Shown: one piece after another, positions 19,757 through 30,490 of the stretch | Numbering within the stretch: the stretch's first letter is position 1 | Layout: the number at the start of each line of letters is the position of its first letter | DNA from: JANQIO01 sp965601975 | Lineage (GTDB): Bacteria > Pseudomonadota > Gammaproteobacteria > Pseudomonadales > Halieaceae | DNA: 64,000 nucleotides | NCBI GenBank assembly: GCA_965601975.1 | Contig: OZ271856.1 | Coordinates: 930,001-994,000 of the forward strand | Reading direction: 5' to 3' | Position numbers and translations under genes: made by a program | Notes under the pieces: generated by a model | The model's database searches: none | Seen by the model: only the letters and a program-made list of their open reading frames with translations | Told to the model about the DNA's origin: nothing

Positions 19757-19996
19757 CCGCCCCTTCAAGCTTTGTGGGTTAGCTAGTCAACACTCATCTC
19801 GAAGTTGGCCTGTGGCTAGCAAAAACTGCCTGCGAAATCATCACCTGTTCCTGAAAATTTTCGGGCGATTTTCGATTCCGTGAGGCACATTGCATTTCCT
19901 GCGTTCAGCTTTGCTCCGGCCTGAATCCCTGCACAAGATATCGCCGCTCCATCCGATAACGATTCAGTCAAATTACGGAAGCTGCGAGGCAAGGAC

Positions 19997-21142
19997 ATGC
20001 GCATCACCCCCTGGTTGGAAACTCTCGCCAAACACGGCGGCTCGGATCTCTACCTGTCTACCGGCGCGCCGCCCTGCGCCAAGTTCCAGGGCAAACTGAA
20101 GCCCATCTCCAAGGAGGTCCTCGGTCCCGGCGAGATCAAGGACATCGCGTACGAGATCATGGACGAGACCCAGCAGGAAGAGTTCGAGCTGGAGCTGGAG
20201 ATGAACCTGGCCATCTCGATCAACGGGGTAGGGCGCTTCCGCATCAATATTTTTGTGCAGCGCAACGAGGTGGGGATTGTGGCGCGCAACATCGTCACCG
20301 AAATCCCCAGCGCCAAAGACCTGAACCTGCCGCCGGTGCTGCTGGATACCATCATGGCCAAGCGCGGCCTGATCCTGATGGTGGGCGCGACAGGGTCCGG
20401 CAAGTCTACGTCGCTGGCGGCGCTAATCGATCACCGCAATTCCAACAGCTCCGGGCATATCATCACGATCGAGGACCCGGTCGAGTTCCAGCACAAGCAC
20501 AAGAAGTGCATCGTCAACCAGCGCGAGGTGGGGGTGGACACCCGCAACTGGCACGCGGCGCTCAAGAACACGCTACGCCAGGCGCCGGATGTGATCCTGA
20601 TTGGTGAGATCCGCGACCGCGAGACCATGGAACACGCCCTGGCCTTTGCCGAGACTGGCCACCTGGCGATCTCGACGCTGCACGCCAACAACGCAAACCA
20701 GGCCCTGGACCGCATTATCAACTTCTTCCCGGAAGAGCGCCGGCCCCAGCTGCTGATGGACCTGTCCGCCAACCTGCGGGCGTTCGTGTCGCAGCGCCTG
20801 ATTCCCACCGTGGACAACAAGCGCTGCGCCGCCATCGAAATCCTGCTGGGTACGCCGACGATCTCCGAGCTGATCCTGCGGGGTGAGTTCGAGAGCATCA
20901 AGGAGATCATGGAAAAGTCGAAGGAGCTGGGCATGCAGACCTTCGACCAGGCCCTGGTAGACCTGTACAAGGCGGGCACCATCACCAAGGAGGAGGCGCT
21001 CAAAAACGCCGACTCGGAAAACGCGGTGCGCCTGTCCATCAAGTTCGCCGAGGATCATCCCGAGGAAGAAGAGGGCTCAGGCCTCAACCTGTCGCTGGAG
21101 TCCCTCGAAGAAGACGAGTCCGAGGACGGCGTGGCCGCCTGA
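19997..21142 (+). CDS. pilU: type IV pilus retraction ATPase PilU
   Basis: 381 residues. PilU is a PilT-like hexameric ATPase that assists PilT in pilus retraction at the inner membrane. Seen: Walker A GATGSGKST (residues 130-138), the Asp box IEDPVEFQHKHKK, Walker B ILIGEIRDRETM and the His box THLHANN-type segment (AISTLHANNANQALDRI). The acidic C-terminal tail (SLESLEEDESEDGVAA) and the N-terminus TPWLETLAKHGGSDLYLSTG fit PilU better than PilT. PilT is usually immediately upstream; here it is absent and pilU is preceded by a terminator and ~240 bp of non-coding DNA, so it is transcribed on its own. Confidence 0.93.
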   Translation: MRITPWLETLAKHGGSDLYLSTGAPPCAKFQGKLKPISKEVLGPGEIKDIAYEIMDETQQEEFELELEMNLAISINGVGRFRINIFVQRNEVGIVARNIVTEIPSAKDLNLPPVLLDTIMAKRGLILMVGATGSGKSTSLAALIDHRNSNSSGHIITIEDPVEFQHKHKKCIVNQREVGVDTRNWHAALKNTLRQAPDVILIGEIRDRETMEHALAFAETGHLAISTLHANNANQALDRIINFFPEERRPQLLMDLSANLRAFVSQRLIPTVDNKRCAAIEILLGTPTISELILRGEFESIKEIMEKSKELGMQTFDQALVDLYKAGTITKEEALKNADSENAVRLSIKFAEDHPEEEEGSGLNLSLESLEEDESEDGVAA

Positions 21143-21230
21143 GCGGCGTTGCACTCGCCTCTACGCGGCGAGGGCGGTCATGCCCGATGTGGTAACCTCG
21201 GGGGCATAAAAAGGATACCGGGGGTGGCAG

Positions 21231-23882
21231 ATGGAATTGTTCGCCGTATTGATCGTGCTGGGCGCGATCGTCGGGGTCATTGGCGGCTTCATCAGCATTT
21301 TTAGAATTCAAAGGATGAGCGAGCGCCTGGAAGCCTTCGAGCGCGAGCTCGATGAGCTCCGCCGTTCCGCTCCCGCCCAGGCGCCCGCGCCTCCGACCGC
21401 AGAGCCCGCGCCTCCCACGCCAAAGCCCGCACCTCCCGCGGAGCCAGCAACACCTCCCCCACAGCCTGTGATTCCCGACAACTGGCGCGAGGAATTTCCC
21501 GCGCCGGAGTCCGCGGCGGCTTCCAGGCAGGCTGAACCTGAACCTGCAGCCGTGAAAACTTCGCCCCGGCCGGCGCCTGCCGGATTCGATGTTGCGGCAC
21601 ACCTGGAACGCTGGTGGATGATCTGGCTGGGTGGGCTGTGCGTCGCGCTGGCCGGTATCTTCCTGGCCCGCTATTCCATCGAAATGGGCCTGCTGGGCCC
21701 AAAGGCGCGACTGACCCTGGGCGTCATTCTGGGGCTGGCGCTCTATGGCGGGGCGGAGTGGCTGCGCCGCCGTACCGGCGAGGTCCATCCCGCGTTCGCG
21801 GCAATGGCCGGCGGCGGCAGTATCACCCTGTTTGCGGTACTGTTGTCTGCCCTGCACCTGTACGGTTTCATCGGCCCGCAAACGACGTTTGTACTGCTGG
21901 CGCTGGTGGCACTGGCCACCATGTGCCTGGCCTATATCCACGGCCCGGCGCTGGCGGCGATTGGCATACTCGGGGCCTACGTGGTGCCCATCCTCGTCTC
22001 CACCGGCCAGGGCCAGATTCTGTTTGCGCTCGGTTACAGCCTGGTAATCAGCGCCAGCGCCCTGTTGCTGATGCGCTACGTGTATAGACCCTGGCTGTGG
22101 TGGGGCATGATGGCCGGTGCCCTGGGTTGGTGGTGGATCTCGCTGTCGACCGGCATGGCCGACGGCGCGCGGGGCTGGTATCTCACCGGCGTCGGCTACC
22201 TGATCCTGGCGGTACCGGGCTTTGACTGGCGCCTGTCACGTGCGGTGGCGGTGGCCGGCGAGGGCTATGCTGCCCTGCAGAAGATCAGCCTGGGCAAGGA
22301 TCCCGAAAGCCAGGTGCCGGTGTGTTTCCTGTTGCTGATTGGGGCGCAGGTCCTGTCGGTAATGAGCGAGCGCAGCCTGGACGGTGCGGCCTGGAGCTGG
22401 AGCCCGCTGATGCTGCTGTTGCTGGTGGCGGCCCGTACCCGCGAGACCCTGACCGTGATGCCCTGGCTTCTGCTGGTACTGCAGATCGCGGCGATCATTG
22501 TGGGGCAGCTGCACACGGTCGGCGGCCGCTTCACGCTGGCGCAGCTGGACGGCGCGGAAGCGGGCCATCTGTTTGCGTTTGCCGGTGCCACCAGCCTGTT
22601 CCTGGTGCTGTTCTCACTGCGCAATTCCATGCAAAGCCGTTTCCTGGCTATCTGGAATTCCCTGCTCACGGTGGGCCCGCTGCTGCTGATGGCGCTGGCC
22701 TATTTGCTGACCGAGCGCTTCGTGGTGAACTGGCAGTGGGGCATGATCACGGGCGTGCTGGCCCTGGTCTACCTGGCGGTGGCGGTCAGTTCCCTCAGGA
22801 AGAGCTCGGTGGAATCCCTGGTGGTCTGGCTGTTCTTCGGCGGTCACTTCGCGTTGTCGCTGGCGGCGGTCATGGTCCTGCGCAGTGCCAGCCTCACGCT
22901 GGTGTTTGCGCTGCAGATCATTTCCGTGAGCTGGCTGATTTCGCACTTCCGACTGCCGTCACTGGGCTGGGTGCTGAAGCTGCTGGTGGCGATTGTGATC
23001 TTCCGGCTGTCCTTCAATCCCTGGATTGTCGGGTACCCGGTGGACGTACACTGGTCCCTGTGGACCTTCGGCGGCGCCACACTGTGCTGCCTGGTCGGTC
23101 GCCACCTGCTGAAGCCCTACCCGCAGCTGGCGAAATGGACCGAGGCCTCGGCCATGCACCTGTTCGTGCTGACCCTGTGGTCCGAACTGCGCTACTGGCT
23201 GCATGACGGCCAGGTTTTCGCGCCGGAATTCACGGCCCTGGAGGCCGGGCTGTACATGGTCATGTTTGGTTCCGTCAGCCTGGTCTACTACGCACGCAGC
23301 CTGGTCAGTGAGCACCTGGCAACTTTCTGCCGGGTCTTCTCGCGCGTGCTGCTGGCGCTGGCGCTGCTCAGCTATGTCATCATTCTCTTCGCCACGCTCG
23401 GCAGCGCGCAGTGGCTGTGGGGCGACGTGGGCAGGACGCCCCTCTTCAACCTGATGTTACTGCTATACGGTATGCCGGTTGTGCTGGGTGTGCTGACGGC
23501 GCTGCTTCACGAGCCGCGCTTCCGCGCGCCGGCGACGCTGTTCAGCGGCATTGCCGGCTTTGTCTTCATCTCTCTGGAGATTCGTCACCTATGGCAGGGC
23601 AGTGTCCGCCTGTCCCTGCCCACCAGTGACGGCGAGCTGTATACCTACTCGGCGGTCTGGCTGGTGATGGCGGTGGCTGCGATACTCGGCGGTACCTGGC
23701 GCTTTGGCCCGCAGGTCTACAAGGCGGGCATGATCCTGCTGGCGCTGGTGATCGCCAAACTGTTCCTGGTGGACATGTCGGACCTGCAGGGGCTGTTACG
23801 GGTGGCCTCGTTCCTGGGGCTGGGTCTGTGCCTGCTGGGGATTTCCTACCTGCACCAGAAACTGAAAGCCCAAACGACCTGA
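21231..23882 (+). CDS. DUF2339 multi-pass membrane protein
   Basis: 883 residues. One N-terminal helix (ELFAVLIVLGAIVGVIGGFI) is followed by a short coiled segment, a proline/alanine-rich linker at ~45-105 (PAPPTAEPAPPTPKPAPPAE), then more than twenty predicted membrane helices to the C-terminus. This architecture and motifs such as HLERWWMIWLGGLCVALAGI are those of the DUF2339 family, whose function is unknown. A GGGGG-rich ribosome-binding region lies before ATG 21231. It follows pilU by 88 bp and converges on the cyclase gene with 4 bp between stops. Confidence 0.88.
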   Translation: MELFAVLIVLGAIVGVIGGFISIFRIQRMSERLEAFERELDELRRSAPAQAPAPPTAEPAPPTPKPAPPAEPATPPPQPVIPDNWREEFPAPESAAASRQAEPEPAAVKTSPRPAPAGFDVAAHLERWWMIWLGGLCVALAGIFLARYSIEMGLLGPKARLTLGVILGLALYGGAEWLRRRTGEVHPAFAAMAGGGSITLFAVLLSALHLYGFIGPQTTFVLLALVALATMCLAYIHGPALAAIGILGAYVVPILVSTGQGQILFALGYSLVISASALLLMRYVYRPWLWWGMMAGALGWWWISLSTGMADGARGWYLTGVGYLILAVPGFDWRLSRAVAVAGEGYAALQKISLGKDPESQVPVCFLLLIGAQVLSVMSERSLDGAAWSWSPLMLLLLVAARTRETLTVMPWLLLVLQIAAIIVGQLHTVGGRFTLAQLDGAEAGHLFAFAGATSLFLVLFSLRNSMQSRFLAIWNSLLTVGPLLLMALAYLLTERFVVNWQWGMITGVLALVYLAVAVSSLRKSSVESLVVWLFFGGHFALSLAAVMVLRSASLTLVFALQIISVSWLISHFRLPSLGWVLKLLVAIVIFRLSFNPWIVGYPVDVHWSLWTFGGATLCCLVGRHLLKPYPQLAKWTEASAMHLFVLTLWSELRYWLHDGQVFAPEFTALEAGLYMVMFGSVSLVYYARSLVSEHLATFCRVFSRVLLALALLSYVIILFATLGSAQWLWGDVGRTPLFNLMLLLYGMPVVLGVLTALLHEPRFRAPATLFSGIAGFVFISLEIRHLWQGSVRLSLPTSDGELYTYSAVWLVMAVAAILGGTWRFGPQVYKAGMILLALVIAKLFLVDMSDLQGLLRVASFLGLGLCLLGISYLHQKLKAQTT

Positions 23883-23886
23883 AGGG

Positions 23887-24905
<1,019 letters not shown>

Positions 24906-24906
<1 letters not shown>

Positions 24907-25496
24907 CAGCGAACGCGCACCGGTGCATCCGCTGTCGGCGTAACGGACTCGCCGAAGGGGCGTTGAAAGCCGGCGGGAAGTTCCTCCGTCATATCCAGCA
25001 GCGCCGCCATCCGGCCCATACCCACATACAGGGCGCAATGCAGCATCAACTCGATAATCTCGGCTTCCGTAAAGTGCGCTTTCAGGCTCTCAAAGTAGTC
25101 GTCATCGATGGACAGGTGATTGGTCGCAAAGCGCTCCCCGAAATCGATGGCCAGCCTTTCCCGCTCGTCCAGGTTGTCTGCCTCGGCGGGCCGCTCCAGG
25201 CTGCAGACATCGTCTTCAGTAAAGGTGTCCGCGGCGCTGGAATAGCGAATCGCCATGCAGCTCTTGCACTGGTTGTGGAAGGCGATGCGCAGGCGCATCA
25301 GCTCGATCAGCCGCTCCGGCAGGGTGCGGTTAAGCGTGACGGCGGCCCCGAACTGTAGCGGCCCCATGGCCGCCTTCGGCGCGTGGGCCAGCATGCGGGT
25401 GATGCCCAGCTCGATATCGGTGGCGCTGTCGGCTGCGGCAAAGGTGCGCAGTTCTTCGCTCCACTGCTCGGGCGGCAGTTTGCTGATTCGGCTCAT
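24906..25496 (-). CDS. carboxymuconolactone decarboxylase / AhpD-like protein
   Basis: 196 residues of the CMD/AhpD fold. The redox pair is visible as NQCKSCMAIR, although the usual downstream histidine of AhpD is replaced by Arg. Such proteins act as peroxidase-linked thiol oxidoreductases or lactone decarboxylases; with the CxxC pair a redox role is more likely. It heads a two-gene unit with the receiver-cyclase, divergent from glgC over a 161-bp AT-rich gap. An interaction of the pair in redox or cAMP signalling is a guess from co-translation only. Confidence 0.85.
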
Positions 25497-25657
25497 GGTG
25501 TTGCTCCCGGTACTGTGCCTGAGTCTGGCGTGTAAGTGCCAGTGTTCAGGAAGAGTCTAGCATTCAGGCGTCGGAGCAACGTGTCAAAAAATGTACCGAC
25601 CACTCATTTTCATTTTTTTACTCTACACTCAGGAAGTGTTTCGAGTGAGCAGCGCGC

Positions 25658-26926
25658 ATGGAAGACCAGAATCCCCGCTATGTCAGCCGCCTGACCAAGG
25701 ACACGCTCGCCCTGATCCTGGCCGGCGGGCGTGGTTCACGGCTCTACGAGCTGACCAACTGGCGAGCCAAGCCGGCGCTCTATTTTGGCGGCAAGTACCG
25801 CATTATCGATTTCCCCCTGTCCAACTGCATCAACTCCGGCATTCGCCGCGTGGGCGTACTGACCCAGTACATGTCCCATTCGCTGGTGCGTCACGTGGTG
25901 CGCGGCTGGAGCCATTTCAAGCAGGAGCTGGGAGAATTCGTGGAAATTCTTCCCGCCTCCCAGCGCTACGGCGAAGACTGGTACCAGGGTACGGCGGATG
26001 CCATCTACCAGAACCTCGATATCATCCGCGCAGTGAAGCCCAAGTACGTGCTGGTGCTGTCGGGCGACCACATCTACAAGATGGACTACGGCGCCATGCT
26101 GGTGGACCACGTCGAGAAAGACGCTGACATGACCGTGTCCTGCCTCGAGGTCCCGGTGGAGGAGGCGGCCGGTGCCTTTGGCGTGATGAAGGTCAACAAG
26201 AACATGGGTGTGGTGGCCTTCGAGGAGAAGCCCGAGCACCCGTCGCCCATACCCGGGCAGGAAGACCTGACCCTGGCCTCCATGGGCAACTACATTTTCA
26301 ATACGGAATTCCTGATGGACCAGCTGTTGCGGGATTCCCGCGACCAGGCCTCCTCTCACGATTTCGGCAAGGACATCCTGCCGAGGATCATCCAGGAATC
26401 CACCATTAATGCCTTTCCGTTTCGCGATCCGGAGACCGGGGAGCGCGCCTACTGGCGCGACGTCGGGACACTGGATTCTTTCTGGAAGGCGAACATGGAG
26501 CTGGTGCAGACCGTGCCTCCGTTGAACATCTACGACGAGGAGTGGCCCATCTGGACCTACCAGGAGCAGCTGCCGCCCGCGAAGTTCGTGTTCAATGACG
26601 AGGAGCGTCGCGGTACGGCGCTGGAGTCGATGGTCTCGGGCGGCTGTATCATTTCCGGCGCCATTCTGCGCAACTCTATATTGTTTTCCGGCGTCCGCGT
26701 GGAGGCGCACGCCGAGGTGGACGAGTCGGTCGTTCTGCCCGATGTGCGGGTTGGTGAGGGCTGCAAGATCCGCCGGGCCATTATCGACCGCGCCACCGTG
26801 CTGCCGCCCGGAACGGAGGTGGGGCTCGATGAGAAACAGGATCGCGCCAACGGATTCCGGGTCACCGCCGGTGGGCGCGTGCTGGTCACTCGCGGTATGC
26901 TTGGCCAGCCCGAGGGCTACGCCTAG
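25658..26926 (+). CDS. glgC: glucose-1-phosphate adenylyltransferase
   Basis: 422 residues, the E. coli GlgC length. It makes ADP-glucose and PPi from glucose 1-phosphate and ATP, the committed step of bacterial glycogen synthesis. Visible signatures: the nucleotide-binding loop LILAGGRGSRL near residue 15, the WYQGTADAIYQN motif, LSGDHIYKMDY, the substrate lysine region FEEKPEHP, and a C-terminal left-handed beta-helix. First gene of glgC-pgm-glgA; the PPi it releases can be used by the HppA/Pfp pair of this window. Confidence 0.97.
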   Translation: MEDQNPRYVSRLTKDTLALILAGGRGSRLYELTNWRAKPALYFGGKYRIIDFPLSNCINSGIRRVGVLTQYMSHSLVRHVVRGWSHFKQELGEFVEILPASQRYGEDWYQGTADAIYQNLDIIRAVKPKYVLVLSGDHIYKMDYGAMLVDHVEKDADMTVSCLEVPVEEAAGAFGVMKVNKNMGVVAFEEKPEHPSPIPGQEDLTLASMGNYIFNTEFLMDQLLRDSRDQASSHDFGKDILPRIIQESTINAFPFRDPETGERAYWRDVGTLDSFWKANMELVQTVPPLNIYDEEWPIWTYQEQLPPAKFVFNDEERRGTALESMVSGGCIISGAILRNSILFSGVRVEAHAEVDESVVLPDVRVGEGCKIRRAIIDRATVLPPGTEVGLDEKQDRANGFRVTAGGRVLVTRGMLGQPEGYA

Positions 26927-26950
26927 CCCGCCTTGTCAGGAAACACTTGC

Positions 26951-28585
26951 ATGGACGTCGTTACCGTCTCAACCAGCCCGTTCGAGGGCCAGAAACCCGG
27001 CACCTCCGGCCTGCGGAAAAAGGTCGGGGAATTCCAGCAGCCCGGCTACCTGGAGAACTTCGTCCAGTCGATCTTCAACACGCTGGGTGACTGCAGCGGG
27101 CAGACACTCGTCGTCGGTGGTGACGGTCGCTATTACAATCGCCAGGCCATCCAGGTGATCGCGCGCATGGCGGCCGCCAACGGCTTCGGCCGCCTGCTGA
27201 TCGGGCAGGGCGGTATCCTGTCCACGCCGGCCGCCTCCTGCGTGATACGCAAGCACGGTGCGGCCGGCGGCATTATCCTCTCGGCCAGCCATAACCCGGG
27301 TGGGCCCGAGGGCGATTTCGGCGTCAAGTTCAATGGCGGCAACGGTGGTCCGGCTACCGAGACAGTGACCGGCGCTATCCACGAAGCCACACTGGGGATC
27401 GACAGCTACAGGACGCTGGAGACTGACGACATCGACATCGACAGCGTCGGGGAAGCGTCACTGGGCGGTGCCGTTGTCCAGGTCATCGATCCGGTGGCGG
27501 ACTACGCCGAACTGATGGAATCCCTGTTCGACTTCGAGGCCATGGCGGCGCTGCTGGCGCGGCCCAAGTTCACCATGTGCTTCGACGCCATGCACGCGGT
27601 CACCGGGCCCTATGCGGTAGAGCTGCTGGAACGGCGATTGGGTGCGGCCGAGGGCACGGTGATTAACGGCCAACCGCTGGAGGATTTTGGCGGCGGCCAT
27701 CCCGACCCGAACCTGGTGCACGCCCATGAGCTTGTCGAACTGATGAACGGTGACGACCCGGTGGCCTTCGGTGCTGCCTCTGATGGCGATGGCGACCGCA
27801 ATATGGTGCTGGGGCAGGGCTTTTACATCAATCCCTGCGACAGCCTTGCCGTACTCGCCGCCAACGCCACCCTGGTGCCGGGGTACCGCGATGGCCTTGC
27901 GGGTGTTGCGCGCTCCATGCCCACCAGCCGGGCGGTGGATCGGGTGGCCGACAGCCTCGAAATTCCCTGCTTCGAGACGCCCACCGGCTGGAAGTACTTC
28001 GGCAACCTGATGGATGCGGGCAAGATGACGCTCTGCGGCGAAGAGAGTTTCGGTACCGGCTCTGACCACGTGCGGGAAAAAGACGGGCTCTGGGCGGTAT
28101 TGTTCTGGCTTAACGTGATTGCCGCCCGCCGTCAGCCGCCCCAGGCTATCGTGCGGGACCACTGGGAGCGCTTCGGCCGCGACTATTTCACCCGCCACGA
28201 TTACGAGAACCTGGACAGTGCGCCGGCGCAGGCAATCGTTGAAGGCCTGCGGGCACGGCTCGGCGAACTGCCGGGGCAGAGCTTCGGCGAACTTGAGGTG
28301 GAGTCGGCGGACGACTTTCACTATCGCGATCCGGTCGATGGCTCCGAGAGTGCACACCAGGGCATTCGCCTGTATTTCACCGACGGCAGCCGCGCGGTGC
28401 TGCGCCTGTCCGGCACCGGCACGGGCGGCGCCACCCTGCGCGCCTACTACGACAGTTACCAGACCGATCCGGCCCTGATGAGCATCGCGCCCCAGAAAGC
28501 CCTGGAGCCGACCATCGACGCGGTAGAAGCCATTGCCGGTATCCGCTCGACCACCGGGCGCGACGGTCCCGACGTCATTACCTGA
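26951..28585 (+). CDS. pgm: alpha-D-glucose phosphate-specific phosphoglucomutase (PGM1-like)
   Basis: 544 residues from ATG 26951, which has AGGAAA 6-7 bases upstream; a TTG six codons earlier is less likely. The enzyme interconverts glucose 6-phosphate and glucose 1-phosphate, feeding GlgC. The N-terminus TSPFEGQKPGTSGLRKKV is of the eukaryotic-type PGM1 branch that many bacteria also have. The phosphoserine loop (LSASHNPGGPEGDFG), the Mg-binding DGDGDRN and the sugar-binding GEESFGTGSDHVREKDG are intact. Its stop codon is 7 bases before glgA. Confidence 0.96.
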   Translation: MDVVTVSTSPFEGQKPGTSGLRKKVGEFQQPGYLENFVQSIFNTLGDCSGQTLVVGGDGRYYNRQAIQVIARMAAANGFGRLLIGQGGILSTPAASCVIRKHGAAGGIILSASHNPGGPEGDFGVKFNGGNGGPATETVTGAIHEATLGIDSYRTLETDDIDIDSVGEASLGGAVVQVIDPVADYAELMESLFDFEAMAALLARPKFTMCFDAMHAVTGPYAVELLERRLGAAEGTVINGQPLEDFGGGHPDPNLVHAHELVELMNGDDPVAFGAASDGDGDRNMVLGQGFYINPCDSLAVLAANATLVPGYRDGLAGVARSMPTSRAVDRVADSLEIPCFETPTGWKYFGNLMDAGKMTLCGEESFGTGSDHVREKDGLWAVLFWLNVIAARRQPPQAIVRDHWERFGRDYFTRHDYENLDSAPAQAIVEGLRARLGELPGQSFGELEVESADDFHYRDPVDGSESAHQGIRLYFTDGSRAVLRLSGTGTGGATLRAYYDSYQTDPALMSIAPQKALEPTIDAVEAIAGIRSTTGRDGPDVIT

Positions 28586-28592
28586 GGTGTCG

Positions 28593-30197
28593 ATGAACAT
28601 CCTCATGATTGCCGCTGAAAACGGCGCACTGCCGGGCGGCAAAGTCGGCGGTATTGGTGATGTCATTCGCGACCTGCCTCGGGCGCTGGCGGGACACGGC
28701 CACAAGGTGACCGTGATCACTCCGGGTTACCAGGCCCTGTCGCTGCTGCCAGGCGCGAAGGCCCTTGCGCAATCGGTGGTGCCGTTTGCGGGGGAGGAAC
28801 TGCACCTGGACTGGTATCGGCTCCCCGCCGCGGACACAGGCATCGAGTTCAGGCTGGTGGAACATCCGGCCTTCGCCGCCTGCGGTACTGGGAAAATCTA
28901 CTGTGACGACCCGCCCGACCGGCCCTTCGCGACCGATGCCAACAAGTTCGCACTGCTGTGCCTGGCCGTGGCAGAGGGACTCATGGACGGCGCCCTGGAC
29001 ATACCCGACGTGCTGCACCTGCACGACTGGCACGCGGCGCTGCTGGCGCTGCTGCGCGCACACCATCCACGCTATGCCGCACTGCGCGACGTTCCAGTCG
29101 TATACAGCATTCACAATTTGTCCCTGCAGGGTATTCGCCCCTTGGCCCACAACGAATCGTCCCTGGCCAACTGGTTTCGGGATATGGACTTTCCGCGGAC
29201 TGACATCGTCGACCCGCGCTACGGCGATTGCATCAACCCAACCCGGGTGGCGCTGCGATTGAGCGACGGCGTTCACGCAGTGTCGCCAAACTACGCCCGG
29301 GAAATCCTCGTGCCCAGCGATCCCGACCACGGCTTTGTCGGCGGTGAGGGGCTGGAGCTCGACCTGCAGGAAGCACAACGGGAAGGCCGTTTGGTGGGGA
29401 TTCTCAATGGTGTGGAATACACCGACGAACCGCCGCCCCGGCCGACCCAGGACGAACTGCTGGCAGAAGCCGAAAAGACGGTGGCGGACTGGCTCAAGCG
29501 AGGAGGCAGCGAGATTCACAAGCAGGCGGCGCAGCGTATCGCGGCCTGGCGCAAGTCACCCGGCGACGATGGCATCCTGTTGACCTCCGTGGGCCGCATC
29601 ACCTGGCAGAAACTCAAGCTGCTGATGGAGCCGATAGAGGAAGTCACTGCGCTGGATGCGCTTCTGGCACTGCTGGGAGATAGTGGCCGTCTAATCGTTT
29701 TGGGCAGCGGCGACCCTGAGCTCGAGCACAGGCTCGCGGACGTTGCCGCCCGCTGCGACAACCTGCTGTTCCTGCGCGGCTACGGGGAATCCCTCGGCCA
29801 ACTTCTTTACGCCGGCGGCGATATGTTCCTGATGCCCAGCTCCTTCGAGCCCTGCGGGATCAGCCAGATGCTGGCCATGCGCGGCGGGCAGCCGTGCTTC
29901 GTCCACGGGGTAGGCGGGTTGCATGACACAGTGGTGCACGGTGAAAACGGCTTCGTCTTCGTCGGGGATACACCCGCGGAGCAGGTCCGCAACATGTTGG
30001 GATGCTTTTCCGAAGCGCTCGACTTCTGGCGTACCAACCCCGAAGGCTGGCAGGCCTTGCGCACCGCCGCGGCGGCGGAGCGCTTCTCCTGGGAAACTGC
30101 CGCCACCGCCATGGAGCACTTGTACAAGGCCAGCGCCAAGACGTTAGAACTGCGGATCGCGGCTGCTCAATCTGGAAGTCCGGAGAACATCACTTAG
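28593..30197 (+). CDS. glgA: glycogen synthase (ADP-glucose, GT5 family)
   Basis: 534 residues from ATG 28593, preceded by GAGGTG. The N-terminal KVGGIGDVIRDLPRALAGHG is the ADP-glucose-binding K-x-G-G motif. The C-terminal half has PSSFEPCGISQMLAMRGG and GGLHDTVVHGENGF, typical of GlgA. It is longer than E. coli GlgA (477) because of an extended middle region. glgB, glgX and glgP are not in the window, so branching and breakdown must be encoded elsewhere. Last gene of the glgC-pgm-glgA unit. Confidence 0.95.
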   Translation: MNILMIAAENGALPGGKVGGIGDVIRDLPRALAGHGHKVTVITPGYQALSLLPGAKALAQSVVPFAGEELHLDWYRLPAADTGIEFRLVEHPAFAACGTGKIYCDDPPDRPFATDANKFALLCLAVAEGLMDGALDIPDVLHLHDWHAALLALLRAHHPRYAALRDVPVVYSIHNLSLQGIRPLAHNESSLANWFRDMDFPRTDIVDPRYGDCINPTRVALRLSDGVHAVSPNYAREILVPSDPDHGFVGGEGLELDLQEAQREGRLVGILNGVEYTDEPPPRPTQDELLAEAEKTVADWLKRGGSEIHKQAAQRIAAWRKSPGDDGILLTSVGRITWQKLKLLMEPIEEVTALDALLALLGDSGRLIVLGSGDPELEHRLADVAARCDNLLFLRGYGESLGQLLYAGGDMFLMPSSFEPCGISQMLAMRGGQPCFVHGVGGLHDTVVHGENGFVFVGDTPAEQVRNMLGCFSEALDFWRTNPEGWQALRTAAAAERFSWETAATAMEHLYKASAKTLELRIAAAQSGSPENIT

Positions 30198-30239
30198 CCA
30201 AAGCACTGCTCCGGGCAGTCAATCGATTTGATATCGGAA

Positions 30240-30356
30240 ATCACACTCGCATTGCAAGATTGTTGCGTGTGATGAGCCAAAACAGGCTCCGGCGCTTGTA
30301 TTCCGAATACGGCGTGCTAGCTTTCGGTCAGGACGTTATACACAAATGGATTTGTG
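30240..30356. promoter_or_regulatory. three dyad symmetries upstream of the cysteine-repeat gene
   Basis: The 293-bp gap between glgA and 30491 has three inverted repeats. (1) ATCACAC at 30240-30246 with GTGTGAT at 30267-30273, extended by CGCA/TTGC with one bulge. (2) GTATTC-C-GAATAC at 30298-30310. (3) CACAAAT-GG-ATTTGTG at 30341-30356, a perfect 16-bp palindrome. None has a following T tract, so they look like operator sites rather than terminators, although (1) could form an RNA hairpin at the glgA 3' end. The rest of the gap shows no gene. Confidence 0.45.
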
Positions 30357-30490
30357 ATAGGTCGTGAAAGTTTTTCTTTTCCCTCCGCTTTCCCCATTAC
30401 CTGCTGTGTGCATCGTTTTCTCGCGCGTTGTGAATACCTCTGCGCGAGTCATCAATCCCTTGCTGCATATCCTCGTGATGGGAGACGCCC

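Noticed and set aside
30240..30273. rho-independent terminator for glgA
   Set aside because: The stem has a long loop and no following T tract, so I list it as a dyad only.
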